Assembly: GCA_015229095.1 (NCBI GenBank) | Contig: JADGCE010000048.1 | Span: 1 to 17,091 of the forward strand | Direction: 5' to 3' | DNA from: Magnetococcales bacterium | GTDB lineage: Bacteria; Pseudomonadota; Magnetococcia; Magnetococcales; Magnetaquicoccaceae | DNA length: 17,091 nucleotides | Shown: positions 6,954-13,144 of the stretch, piece by piece | How the letters are laid out: every line of letters starts with the position of its first letter | How positions within the stretch are numbered: position 1 is the stretch's first letter | Position numbers and translations under genes: made by a program | Notes under the pieces: model-generated | What the model saw: the letters and a program-made list of their open reading frames with translations, nothing else | Database searches by the model: none | What the model was told of the DNA's origin: nothing

Positions 6954-8408
6954 ATGACAACACAGACCATCCTCCTGGTGGATGACCAACCCGAACTGAT
7001 CGATCCGACCCTCGCGCTGTTGCGGGACCACTATACCATCCGGGTGGCCATCGATGGCGCACGCGCCCTGCGTGCCGTCGCACGCGGTGGCGTTGATCTG
7101 ATCCTGCTGGATGTCATGATGCCCGTCACGGATGGTTATGAAGTGTGCCGCCAATTGAAAAACGATCCGGCAACGGCCCAGATCCCCATCATTTTTTTGA
7201 CTGCCCAACAGGATGCCACGGATGAGGCCAAGGGGTTTGCCCTGGGTGCGGCAGATTATATCCACAAGCCACCCCATCCTGACCTGTTGCGCGCCCGCAT
7301 CAGCAACCAGTTGGAGTTGAAACGGCACCGGGATCATCTGGAAACCCTGGTACGGGAGCGCACGCAGGCATTGGAGCAGGCCAACCAGCAACTCACGGCG
7401 GCCAACCAGGCCAAAGCGGATTTTTTGACCGTTATCAGCCATGAGATGCGCACCCCCCTCAACAGCGTCATCGGTTTTTCTGACTGCCTCCTCGCTGACC
7501 CCAGCGTGACACCGGAACATCAGTCACTGCTCCGTTTCATCCATGACGCCGGCGTGCACTTGCTGGCCAATATCAACGATATCATCGATTTTGTCCGCCT
7601 GGACCCCCTGACCTTCACTCTGGAACAGATGGCGTTCAACCTGGCCCAGCATCTCCAGGATGTGGTGCGTGGCATGCGCAAAGAGGCGGATCAGAAGGGG
7701 CTGACCCTGCGGATTGAGGTGGATGAGTCGGCCAACCAGCACGTGGTGGGGGACCCGCGCCGCCTGGGCCAGGTATTGCGTCACCTGCTGAGCAACGGCA
7801 TCAAATTTACCCAACAGGGTGGCGTGACCGTCCATCTCTCTGCCGTGCCGCTGCCGGATCCCGAAAAAATGCACTTTTTGATTACGGTCCAGGATACGGG
7901 ATGCGGCATTCCATACGACAAATTATCTTTTATTTTTCAACAGTTCACTCAAACAGAAAACCCGTACACCCGAAAACAGGGGGGCTTTGGCATGGGACTG
8001 GCCATCTGTCAAAAACTGGTCACCCTGATGACTGGCCAACTGCAGGTGGTGCATTCGGACCCCTCAGGCACCCTCATCTCCTTTGCGGTGGATCTGCGTC
8101 TGGCCGACTGCAGACCTATCGGGATGGCCAGCTCAGCACCGGAACCGTTGGCCGTGCCCACCACCGCCTCATCCACCGACAAGCCACTGGATCGGGCCGC
8201 CGTGGCTGAGCGTCTGACAGAGATCGCCCGAGGTCTGCACAGCGGCAACCTGCGGGTACTGGAACACCTGGAGCCCCTGCGTCTGTTGTTGGCAGGAAGT
8301 TCGTTGGTGACCGAGTTTTCCCAATTGGAGCAGGCCCTGGAGGCGTATGCGTTTGACGTCGCCTCCCAGCATCTGACCACCCTGACCAGGCGGTTGCAAG
8401 AATCGTAA
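6954..8408 (+). CDS. Soluble receiver-histidine kinase (REC-HisKA-HATPase_c)
   Basis: Cytoplasmic hybrid kinase of 484 residues with the receiver first. The receiver (1-118) has D10/D11, acceptor D53 (LLDVMMP) and K105. A coiled-coil linker (about 120-156) leads to the H-box with H163 (ISHEMRTPLN), then an N-box around N281 (HLLSNGIKF), DTGCGIP (314-320), and GGFGMGLA (343-350). The last 75 residues (about 411-484) form a helical tail of the kind often found at the C-terminus of hybrid kinases; its ligand or partner is unknown. No membrane segment or separate sensor domain is present, so it probably receives phosphate or a signal from another protein. ATG 6954 was chosen: GGGAAG lies about 8 bases upstream and the receiver begins directly after it. 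A longer open frame back to 6756 overlaps the CMD-Rieske gene and is Arg/Pro-rich. It may be co-transcribed with the CMD-Rieske gene. Confidence 0.93.
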   Translation: MTTQTILLVDDQPELIDPTLALLRDHYTIRVAIDGARALRAVARGGVDLILLDVMMPVTDGYEVCRQLKNDPATAQIPIIFLTAQQDATDEAKGFALGAADYIHKPPHPDLLRARISNQLELKRHRDHLETLVRERTQALEQANQQLTAANQAKADFLTVISHEMRTPLNSVIGFSDCLLADPSVTPEHQSLLRFIHDAGVHLLANINDIIDFVRLDPLTFTLEQMAFNLAQHLQDVVRGMRKEADQKGLTLRIEVDESANQHVVGDPRRLGQVLRHLLSNGIKFTQQGGVTVHLSAVPLPDPEKMHFLITVQDTGCGIPYDKLSFIFQQFTQTENPYTRKQGGFGMGLAICQKLVTLMTGQLQVVHSDPSGTLISFAVDLRLADCRPIGMASSAPEPLAVPTTASSTDKPLDRAAVAERLTEIARGLHSGNLRVLEHLEPLRLLLAGSSLVTEFSQLEQALEAYAFDVASQHLTTLTRRLQES

Positions 8409-8522
8409 AGGTCTGAACGGCACCCTGTGCAGGCTGCCCTTGCCTGCGTACACGCCCCCCCCTGCCCGCCCGCCGCTTCCGGAAGGAGAGCGGCCACTCC
8501 CCTTCTTTCGATGCGCAACCCG

Positions 8523-8549
8523 TTGATACAGCTGTTTGTTTGTTAAAAT
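8523..8549 (+). promoter_or_regulatory. Possible promoter for phaA
   Basis: This is the AT-rich part of the 242-bp gap before phaA. TTGATA (8523-8528) and TAAAAT (8544-8549) resemble -35 and -10 boxes, but the 15-bp spacer is short. An alternative is TTGTTA (8540-8545) with GATAAA (8565-8570). A promoter is expected here because phaA starts a new locus, yet the exact boxes are uncertain. Confidence 0.35.
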
Positions 8550-8567
8550 TTTCCACTATCGCAAGAT

Positions 8568-8619
8568 AAACTCCTTCCCAAACAAGCACAAAACCTGTTA
8601 TGAACAGGGGCAGGAGTTT
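8568..8619 (+). promoter_or_regulatory. Nested hairpin in the phaA leader (possible attenuator)
   Basis: AAACTCCT (8568-8575) pairs perfectly with AGGAGTTT (8612-8619), enclosing a second perfect hairpin, CCTGTT-ATG-AACAGG (8594-8608). A T-rich stretch follows (8617-8623), giving a terminator-like shape between the likely promoter and the phaA ribosome-binding site. The inner palindrome could instead be a protein-binding operator. No match to a known riboswitch was recognised. Confidence 0.4.
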
Positions 8620-8636
8620 TCTTTATGTCACGGGTC

Positions 8637-8642
8637 AGGAGG
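8637..8642 (+). promoter_or_regulatory. Ribosome-binding site deciding the phaA start
   Basis: A perfect AGGAGG sits 8 nt before ATG 8651. It rules out the in-frame upstream ATG at 8600, which lies in the loop of a hairpin and would add 17 residues unlike the family. Confidence 0.85.
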
Positions 8643-8650
8643 AATGCAAT

Positions 8651-9829
8651 ATGGAGGAAGCTGTTATCGTCGCCGCTGGACGTAGTGCCGTGGGCAAATT
8701 TTTGGGTGCATTGGCCAACACCTCGGCCAGTGACCTGGGTAGCCAAGTCGTGGCCGGTTTGCTGAAACGGGCGGGGGTCAGCCCCGATCAGGTGGATGAA
8801 CTCATTCTGGGCCAGGTACTGACCGCTGGAGCAGGACAAAATCCTGCCCGGCAGACCGCCTTGAAGGCGGGATTTCCCGTCTCCGTGCCGGCCATCACCA
8901 TCAACAAGGTGTGTGGCAGCGGCCTGAAAGCGGTGGCTCTGGCAAGCCAGGCCATTCGGTGCGGTGATGCCCGTCTGGTGGTGGCGGGTGGACAGGAAAA
9001 CATGAGCCTGGCCCCCCATCTGTTGCCCGCCTCCCGCAGCGGCGTCAAGATGGGCGAGTGGAAAATGGTGGACAGCATGATCAGCGATGGCCTGTGGGAT
9101 GTGTTCAACGACTACCACATGGGCATCACGGCAGAAAATGTCGCCAAAGAGTTCCAGATCAGCCGTCAGGAGCAGGATGCCCTGGCCACCGCTTCCCAGC
9201 AAAAGGCGGAAGCGGCTCAGAAAAGCAACCGTTTCCAGAGCGAAATCATCCCGATTGAAATTCCCCAACGCAAAAAACCCCCGCTGATTTTTGACACCGA
9301 TGAATTTCCCCGCCATGGCTCCACCCTGGAAGCCATGGCCGCCTTGTCGCCCGCTTTCGACAGGGCAGGCACGGTCACGGCGGGCAATGCCTCCGGCATC
9401 AACGATGGGGCAGCGGCCCTGCTGGTGGCCTCCCTGGCCTACGCCAAAGAGCTGGGCCTGCCGGTCATGGCCCGCGTGGTGGCCTACGCCAGTGCGGGGG
9501 TGGATCCCAAAATCATGGGCATTGGTCCCGTCGCCGCCGTGCAAAAGGTGTTGGACAAGACCGGCTGGTCGGTGGCCGATCTGGACCTGATCGAAGCCAA
9601 TGAAGCCTTCGCCGCCCAGGCCATGGCCGTCAACAAGAGCATGGGTTGGGATATGGCCAAGGTGAATGTCAACGGGGGTGCCATTGCCCTCGGTCATCCC
9701 ATCGGCGCCTCCGGTGCCCGTATTCTGGTCTCTCTGCTCCACGAGATGGTCCGCCGCGATGTGCGGCGTGGTCTGGCGACCCTCTGCGTGGGCGGTGGCA
9801 TGGGTGTGGCGGTGGCAGTGGAACGCTGA
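8651..9829 (+). CDS. phaA: Acetyl-CoA C-acetyltransferase (beta-ketothiolase)
   Basis: Condenses two acetyl-CoA into acetoacetyl-CoA, the first step of PHB synthesis, in the cytoplasm. The 392-residue length equals that of the Zoogloea-type biosynthetic thiolases. Catalytic residues are visible: nucleophile C88 in NKVCGSGLKAV, H349 in GGAIALGHPIGASGA, and C379 in CVGGGMG; the conserved NEAF lies at 317-320. ATG 8651 is fixed by an ideal AGGAGG. The gene is the first of a co-directional PHB locus, 51 bp ahead of phaB and without a terminator between them. The leader has a nested hairpin, so post-transcriptional control is possible. A general acetoacetyl-CoA thiolase role outside PHB is also possible, but context makes phaA the best name. 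Confidence 0.96.
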   Translation: MEEAVIVAAGRSAVGKFLGALANTSASDLGSQVVAGLLKRAGVSPDQVDELILGQVLTAGAGQNPARQTALKAGFPVSVPAITINKVCGSGLKAVALASQAIRCGDARLVVAGGQENMSLAPHLLPASRSGVKMGEWKMVDSMISDGLWDVFNDYHMGITAENVAKEFQISRQEQDALATASQQKAEAAQKSNRFQSEIIPIEIPQRKKPPLIFDTDEFPRHGSTLEAMAALSPAFDRAGTVTAGNASGINDGAAALLVASLAYAKELGLPVMARVVAYASAGVDPKIMGIGPVAAVQKVLDKTGWSVADLDLIEANEAFAAQAMAVNKSMGWDMAKVNVNGGAIALGHPIGASGARILVSLLHEMVRRDVRRGLATLCVGGGMGVAVAVER

Positions 9830-9880
9830 ACACCCCCTGACAGTTCTACAAATTTCCAACCAGCAAAAAAGGAATCGACC

Positions 9881-10627
9881 ATGAGTGGAAGAGTCGCATT
9901 GGTAACCGGTGGCGCAGGCGGCATCGGCACGGAAATCAGCAGAAAATTGGCCCAAGAGGGCTACCGGGTGGTGGTCACCTGCGCGCCGGTCTTCGAGTGT
10001 CCCAACCTGGAAGAGTGGAAACGGCTCCGCAAGGAAGAGGGTATGGATATTCCTGTCTACGAGGCCGATGTGGCCGACTTTGAATCCTGCAAAGCGGCGG
10101 TGGAGCAGATTGAAAGAGAGGTGGGCCCGGTGGAGATTTTGGTCAACTGCGCCGGCATCACCCGGGATTCCACCCTGAAAAGGATGACCCCCCAGCAATG
10201 GAATGAGGTGATCGACACCAACCTGAACAGCGTATTCAACATGACCAAACAGGTTTTCACGGGCATGACGGATCGGGGGTATGGACGCATCGTCAACATC
10301 TCCTCGATCAATGGCCGCAAAGGCCAGTTCGGCCAGGCCAACTATTCGGCCGCCAAGGCGGGCATGCATGGCTTCACCATGGCCATCGCCCAGGAGGGGG
10401 TCAGCAAAGGGGTGACGGTCAACACCATCTCGCCCGGCTATATCGGCACGGAGATGGTCAAAAAGATTCCGGAAGAGGTGCTCAAAAAGATTGTCGCCCA
10501 GATTCCCGTCGGTCGTCTCGGCAAGCCGGAAGAGATTGCCAGGGTCGTGGCCTTCCTGGTGCATGAAGAGTCCGCCTTCATCACCGGCGCCAACATCGAC
10601 ATCAATGGTGGTCAGTTCATCCATTGA
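9881..10627 (+). CDS. phaB: Acetoacetyl-CoA reductase
   Basis: Short-chain dehydrogenase that reduces acetoacetyl-CoA to (R)-3-hydroxybutyryl-CoA, normally with NADPH. The 248-residue product shows the cofactor loop TGGAGGIG (9-16), NCAG (89-92), catalytic S142, Y155 and K159 (GQANYSAAKAG), and the PHB-reductase-like segment NISSINGRKGQFGQ, which is close to that of the Cupriavidus enzyme. The C-terminal ITGANIDINGGQFIH is typical. AAGGA lies 7 bases before ATG 9881. It follows phaA by 51 bp and precedes phaR by 100 bp. FabG is the nearest alternative family, but the motif and neighbours favour PhaB. Confidence 0.95.
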   Translation: MSGRVALVTGGAGGIGTEISRKLAQEGYRVVVTCAPVFECPNLEEWKRLRKEEGMDIPVYEADVADFESCKAAVEQIEREVGPVEILVNCAGITRDSTLKRMTPQQWNEVIDTNLNSVFNMTKQVFTGMTDRGYGRIVNISSINGRKGQFGQANYSAAKAGMHGFTMAIAQEGVSKGVTVNTISPGYIGTEMVKKIPEEVLKKIVAQIPVGRLGKPEEIARVVAFLVHEESAFITGANIDINGGQFIH

Positions 10628-10645
10628 TCAATCATTGCGGTCGCT

Positions 10646-10676
10646 GCCCGTCTGCCCCCTGCACAGGCAGACGGGC
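10646..10676 (+). terminator. Perfect 11-bp hairpin between phaB and phaR
   Basis: GCCCGTCTGCC (10646-10656) pairs with GGCAGACGGGC (10666-10676) across a 9-nt loop. No T-tract follows. It may reduce read-through from phaAB into phaR or protect the phaAB message. Its 3' half overlaps a CTGC-N4-GCAG sequence (see the separate entry). Confidence 0.5.
10659..10670. promoter_or_regulatory. Possible PhaR-binding site in front of phaR
   Basis: The sequence CTGC-ACAG-GCAG lies 58 bp before the phaR start. It fits the TGC-rich CTGC-N3/4-GCAG pattern reported for PhaR proteins of Paracoccus and Rhodobacter (recalled, not checked). It could mediate autoregulation, but it sits in a hairpin that would create such symmetry anyway. 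Confidence 0.4.
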
Positions 10677-10727
10677 GCGCCGCACCCATACACCCCGTTC
10701 GCCCAAGCCAGGCAGAGCCGTGCGCCC

Positions 10728-11192
10728 ATGAGACTCATCCGCAAATATCCCAATCGGCGTCTGTACGATACGGAACGCTCCACCTATGTGACCCTGGGCG
10801 ATATCCGGCGACTGGTGCTGGAAAACGTGCCCTTCCAGGTGGTAGACAAGCAGAGCGGGGAGGAGATCACCCGCAGCATCCTGTTGCAGATCATCAGCGA
10901 GGATGAAGGGGATGGCTCGCCCGTCTTCTCCACGGAACTCTTGCAACAGATCATCCGCTTTTACGGCGGCACCCTGCAGGGCATGTTGGGGGAGTATCTG
11001 ACGCGGAGCGTCGCCCTGTTTGTCGAGCAGCAAAATCAGCTGCGCACCAGCATCGATCCGGTGACGGTGTTGGGACATTTGACCGAGCAAAATGTCGCCT
11101 TCTGGACCTCCCTGCTACCCATTCCCCTGTCCCCGCAAGAGAATTCTTCCAAAGACGAGGGGGAATCATGCGAGGAGCCTTCCAAAAAATAA
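10728..11192 (+). CDS. phaR: PHA-responsive repressor of phasin/PHB genes
   Basis: PhaR proteins bind both DNA and the PHB polymer: without polymer they repress phasin (and often their own) expression, and nascent granules titrate them away. The 154-residue product begins with the hallmark of the PHB/PHA accumulation regulator DNA-binding domain, MRLIRKYPNRRLYDT, followed by YVTLGDIRRLV and the stretch QSGEEITRSILLQII (about 3-60). The second, PHB-accumulation domain follows (about 65-105: FSTELLQQIIRFYGG...), with a polar Glu/Ser/Lys tail. ATG 10728 was chosen because the domain begins there; the longer frame to 10491 runs through phaB and has no family similarity. The Shine-Dalgarno is weak, which suits low expression of a regulator. 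Candidate binding sites lie at 10659-10670 and 11248-11276. Confidence 0.94.
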   Translation: MRLIRKYPNRRLYDTERSTYVTLGDIRRLVLENVPFQVVDKQSGEEITRSILLQIISEDEGDGSPVFSTELLQQIIRFYGGTLQGMLGEYLTRSVALFVEQQNQLRTSIDPVTVLGHLTEQNVAFWTSLLPIPLSPQENSSKDEGESCEEPSKK

Positions 11193-11221
11193 GAAAATCG
11201 GTTATGGTAAGCAAAAACCTG

Positions 11222-11250
11222 TTGACAGGGGGATTGGCCAGGACTATGCT
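11222..11250 (+). promoter_or_regulatory. Sigma-70 promoter of the phasin gene
   Basis: A perfect -35 TTGACA (11222-11227), an optimal 17-bp spacer and a -10 TATGCT (11245-11250, 4 of 6 matches). The expected transcript starts near 11257 with a leader of about 70 nt. The -10 box overlaps the start of the dyad at 11248-11276, the usual geometry for repression by steric block. Confidence 0.75.
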
Positions 11251-11276
11251 GCAATGCAACATTGTTGCGGTGCAGC
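11248..11276. promoter_or_regulatory. Candidate PhaR operator: TGC-rich 29-bp dyad
   Basis: GCTGCAATGCAAC (11248-11260) and GTTGCGGTGCAGC (11264-11276) are inverted repeats mismatched only at two central positions per arm, around a 3-bp centre. Each arm contains a near-perfect CTGC-N3-GCAG box (CTGC-AAT-GCAA at 11249-11259; TTGC-GGT-GCAG at 11265-11275), with centres 16 bp apart. This is the motif class described for PhaR in alphaproteobacteria (recalled). It covers the promoter from the -10 box to about +18. Confidence 0.72.
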
Positions 11277-11325
11277 AAATCGCTGACATCAACATTCACG
11301 AATCCAAGCTCAAAGGGGAACACCA

Positions 11326-11685
11326 ATGGACAAAAAAGTTGCGGAACAAGTTGCGGATGCCACACGGAAAATGGTCAGCTCCATCGCCGGGTTGCAGAAA
11401 ATCAACGAGCGTACCATGAAAGAGCTGGCCAAGCAGCAGGTCAATGCCGCCGAGTCGTTCGTCTCGGTTACATCCAAGCAGATCAAAGGGTTGGGTAACC
11501 TCAAGTCCGTGCAGGACGTGGCCAGTGCCCAGGCCGATCTGGTGGCGGAAATCGGCAAAATGATGGTGGACAATGCCAGACAGACCATGGAATTGCTCTC
11601 CCGCAGTCAGGATGAGTTGAAAGGCGTCATCGATCAGGACATCAACGATCTGGTGGAGCAGGTCAAGTCGGGCGGCAAGGGCTGA
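11326..11685 (+). CDS. phaP: Phasin family protein (PHA granule-associated)
   Basis: Small amphipathic protein expected to coat PHB granules and limit their coalescence. The 119 residues are almost wholly alpha-helical by appearance, Ala/Gln/Lys/Glu-rich, without Cys, Pro or Trp, and with phasin-like stretches such as QQVNAAESFVSVTSKQIKGL (38-57) and DNARQTMELLSRSQDELKGV (82-101). Position between phaR and phaE, its own strong promoter and an overlapping PhaR-type dyad support the assignment. ATG 11326 has AAGGGGA about 7 bases upstream. Phasins diverge fast, so the call rests on composition, the NAR/SQ...EL pattern and context together. Confidence 0.88.
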   Translation: MDKKVAEQVADATRKMVSSIAGLQKINERTMKELAKQQVNAAESFVSVTSKQIKGLGNLKSVQDVASAQADLVAEIGKMMVDNARQTMELLSRSQDELKGVIDQDINDLVEQVKSGGKG

Positions 11686-11725
11686 GGCCATTTTCAACAC
11701 ATGTATCAAACCTGGGAGGTGAAGC

Positions 11726-13141
11726 GTGGCGAATGACGCGTTTTCGGTCGATTGGATGCAAGGGTGGAGTGACCTGCAGAGAAAAATCTGGAACGAGTGG
11801 ATCGCCATGGCAGGCGAGCTGAACACAAACCGCAGTTTTGCCAGTATGCCGGGCATGGAGGGTGCCGCACAGTGGCCCATGCAGTGGCTGCAGCAGGCCA
11901 TGGGAGCAGCGGGCCAGGGAGGCGGTGCTGGTGGAGGGGCGATGCCGTGGTCCATGCCGTGGATGCAGCAGGCCGCAGGGGCGGCAAGCCCCGGAGGTGG
12001 GAGTGGAACAGCAGCTCCCTGGGGCATGCCGTGGATGCCTCAGGGCATGAACACCGCCCCCATGGATGACTGGATGCGCGTTTTCGGTGTCTACTCCCCG
12101 GAATCTGCACCAGAAAAGAGTGCCATGACCAACATGATGGCAGCCGCCAGCAGCTTTGTGCGGATGAGCCAGGAAATTTTCCAATCCCTGCAAAAAATGG
12201 GGGAAGGAATCCAGGATGGCGCCGATTGGACCAAAATGTTGGATCGTTCCATCCAACAGGCCAAGGGGTTGTTCACCGGGCAGGATGGGGGAAAGGCGGC
12301 ACTGGACCCCATGGCCGCCTGGGGACAACCCTTGCAGCTCTGGATGGGCATGCTCAAAAACAATCCCTTGTTCTCCACCCCCGCCCTGCAATCCGCAGTG
12401 ATGACCGGCATGCAATCCGGTCTGGAAGAGCAGGGGGAAGCCTGGCTGCAACAGGTGCTGGCAACGCCTGGACTGGGGCTGACGCGGGAAAAACAAGAGC
12501 GTCTGCAGGAAGGGATGCGGGATCTGCTGCTCTACCGGAAAGCCGCACAGGAGTTCCACACCCTCACCAGTCAGGTGAATGTGCAAGCCCTGGATCTGCT
12601 GCACAAGAGATTGCTGGAACGGGGAGCCACCCAAAAACCCCTGGAGAGCATGCGGGATCTCTACGTGCTGTGGGTGGACTGCTGCGAAGAGGTCAACGCC
12701 GAAATGGTGCGGGGGCAGGCCTTTCAGCAGGTCAATTCCCGTATGATCAATGCGATGATGCGGGTACAAAAGCATGTCCAGGTGGCCACGGATGAGATGC
12801 TTGCAGCGCTCCACATGCCAACCCGGCGGGAATTGGACAGTTCGCATCGACAGGTTCAGGATTTGAAGCGGCGGTTGCGCGCCATGGAAGAGGAGATCAA
12901 AGGCTTGCGCACCCAGGATCACAGCGCGGAGATGCGCTCGATCCGCGACGATCTGGATCGCCTGGATGTGCGCAACCTGCGCCAGGAGTTGGCGGACATG
13001 AAAGGTCTCCTGGAGGGTGCCCAGGCCGGCTTGGCTGGCCAGGGGGATAAAAAGGCGGGTTCGGCCTCCCGGTCGCGGGTGGCCACGCGCGAAAAACCGG
13101 CACAGGAACCAGCGGCACCCGCTGCCAAAAAAGGAGAATAA
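11726..13141 (+). CDS. phaE: Class III PHA synthase, PhaE subunit
   Basis: Non-catalytic partner required by class III PhaC; the two form the active synthase on the granule surface. The 471-residue protein starts at GTG 11726 with GGGAGG 6 bases upstream. PhaE-like features: aromatic N-terminus (WMQGWSDLQRKIWNEW), LYVLWVDCCEEVNAE (312-326), and HMPTRRELDSSHRQVQDLKR (363-382) leading into a coiled coil (about 370-430). The tail after 440 is Ala/Lys/Pro-rich and probably disordered. Unusual is an insert at 49-107 rich in Gly, Met, Trp and Gln, made of degenerate repeats (QWPMQWLQQAMGAA, PWSMPWMQQAAGAA, PWGMPWMPQ), which makes the protein longer than the roughly 350-380 residues usual for PhaE. 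phaC follows after 3 bp, so the two are translated together. The phasin promoter probably drives both. Confidence 0.93.
   Translation: MANDAFSVDWMQGWSDLQRKIWNEWIAMAGELNTNRSFASMPGMEGAAQWPMQWLQQAMGAAGQGGGAGGGAMPWSMPWMQQAAGAASPGGGSGTAAPWGMPWMPQGMNTAPMDDWMRVFGVYSPESAPEKSAMTNMMAAASSFVRMSQEIFQSLQKMGEGIQDGADWTKMLDRSIQQAKGLFTGQDGGKAALDPMAAWGQPLQLWMGMLKNNPLFSTPALQSAVMTGMQSGLEEQGEAWLQQVLATPGLGLTREKQERLQEGMRDLLLYRKAAQEFHTLTSQVNVQALDLLHKRLLERGATQKPLESMRDLYVLWVDCCEEVNAEMVRGQAFQQVNSRMINAMMRVQKHVQVATDEMLAALHMPTRRELDSSHRQVQDLKRRLRAMEEEIKGLRTQDHSAEMRSIRDDLDRLDVRNLRQELADMKGLLEGAQAGLAGQGDKKAGSASRSRVATREKPAQEPAAPAAKKGE
11870..12046 (+). repeat. Degenerate tandem repeats inside phaE (Met/Trp/Gly-rich insert)
   Basis: Three related units encode residues 49-67, 74-92 and 98-106 of PhaE, spaced about 24-25 codons apart. 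The first two share the pattern (P/Q)W.M.W.QQA.GAA..GGG; the third is shortened to PWGMPWMPQ. The repeated DNA is similar but not identical (for example ATGCCGTGGATG occurs twice), so this is an old or diverging duplication inside the gene. Confidence 0.7.
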
Positions 13142-13144
13142 CGG

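Noticed and set aside
8543..10624. A 693-codon open frame on the minus strand opposite phaA and phaB
   Set aside because: It is antisense to two well-supported enzymes; the translated product is low-complexity (His, Gly, Asp, Gln) without motifs, as expected for a shadow frame.
10491..10727. N-terminal extension of PhaR by 79 codons
   Set aside because: Most of it lies inside phaB in another frame; the PhaR DNA-binding domain begins exactly at ATG 10728.
11870..12046. Reading the repeated DNA in phaE as a CRISPR array or minisatellite
   Set aside because: Units are degenerate, stay in frame, are not separated by unique spacers of constant length and encode an in-frame repeat peptide.
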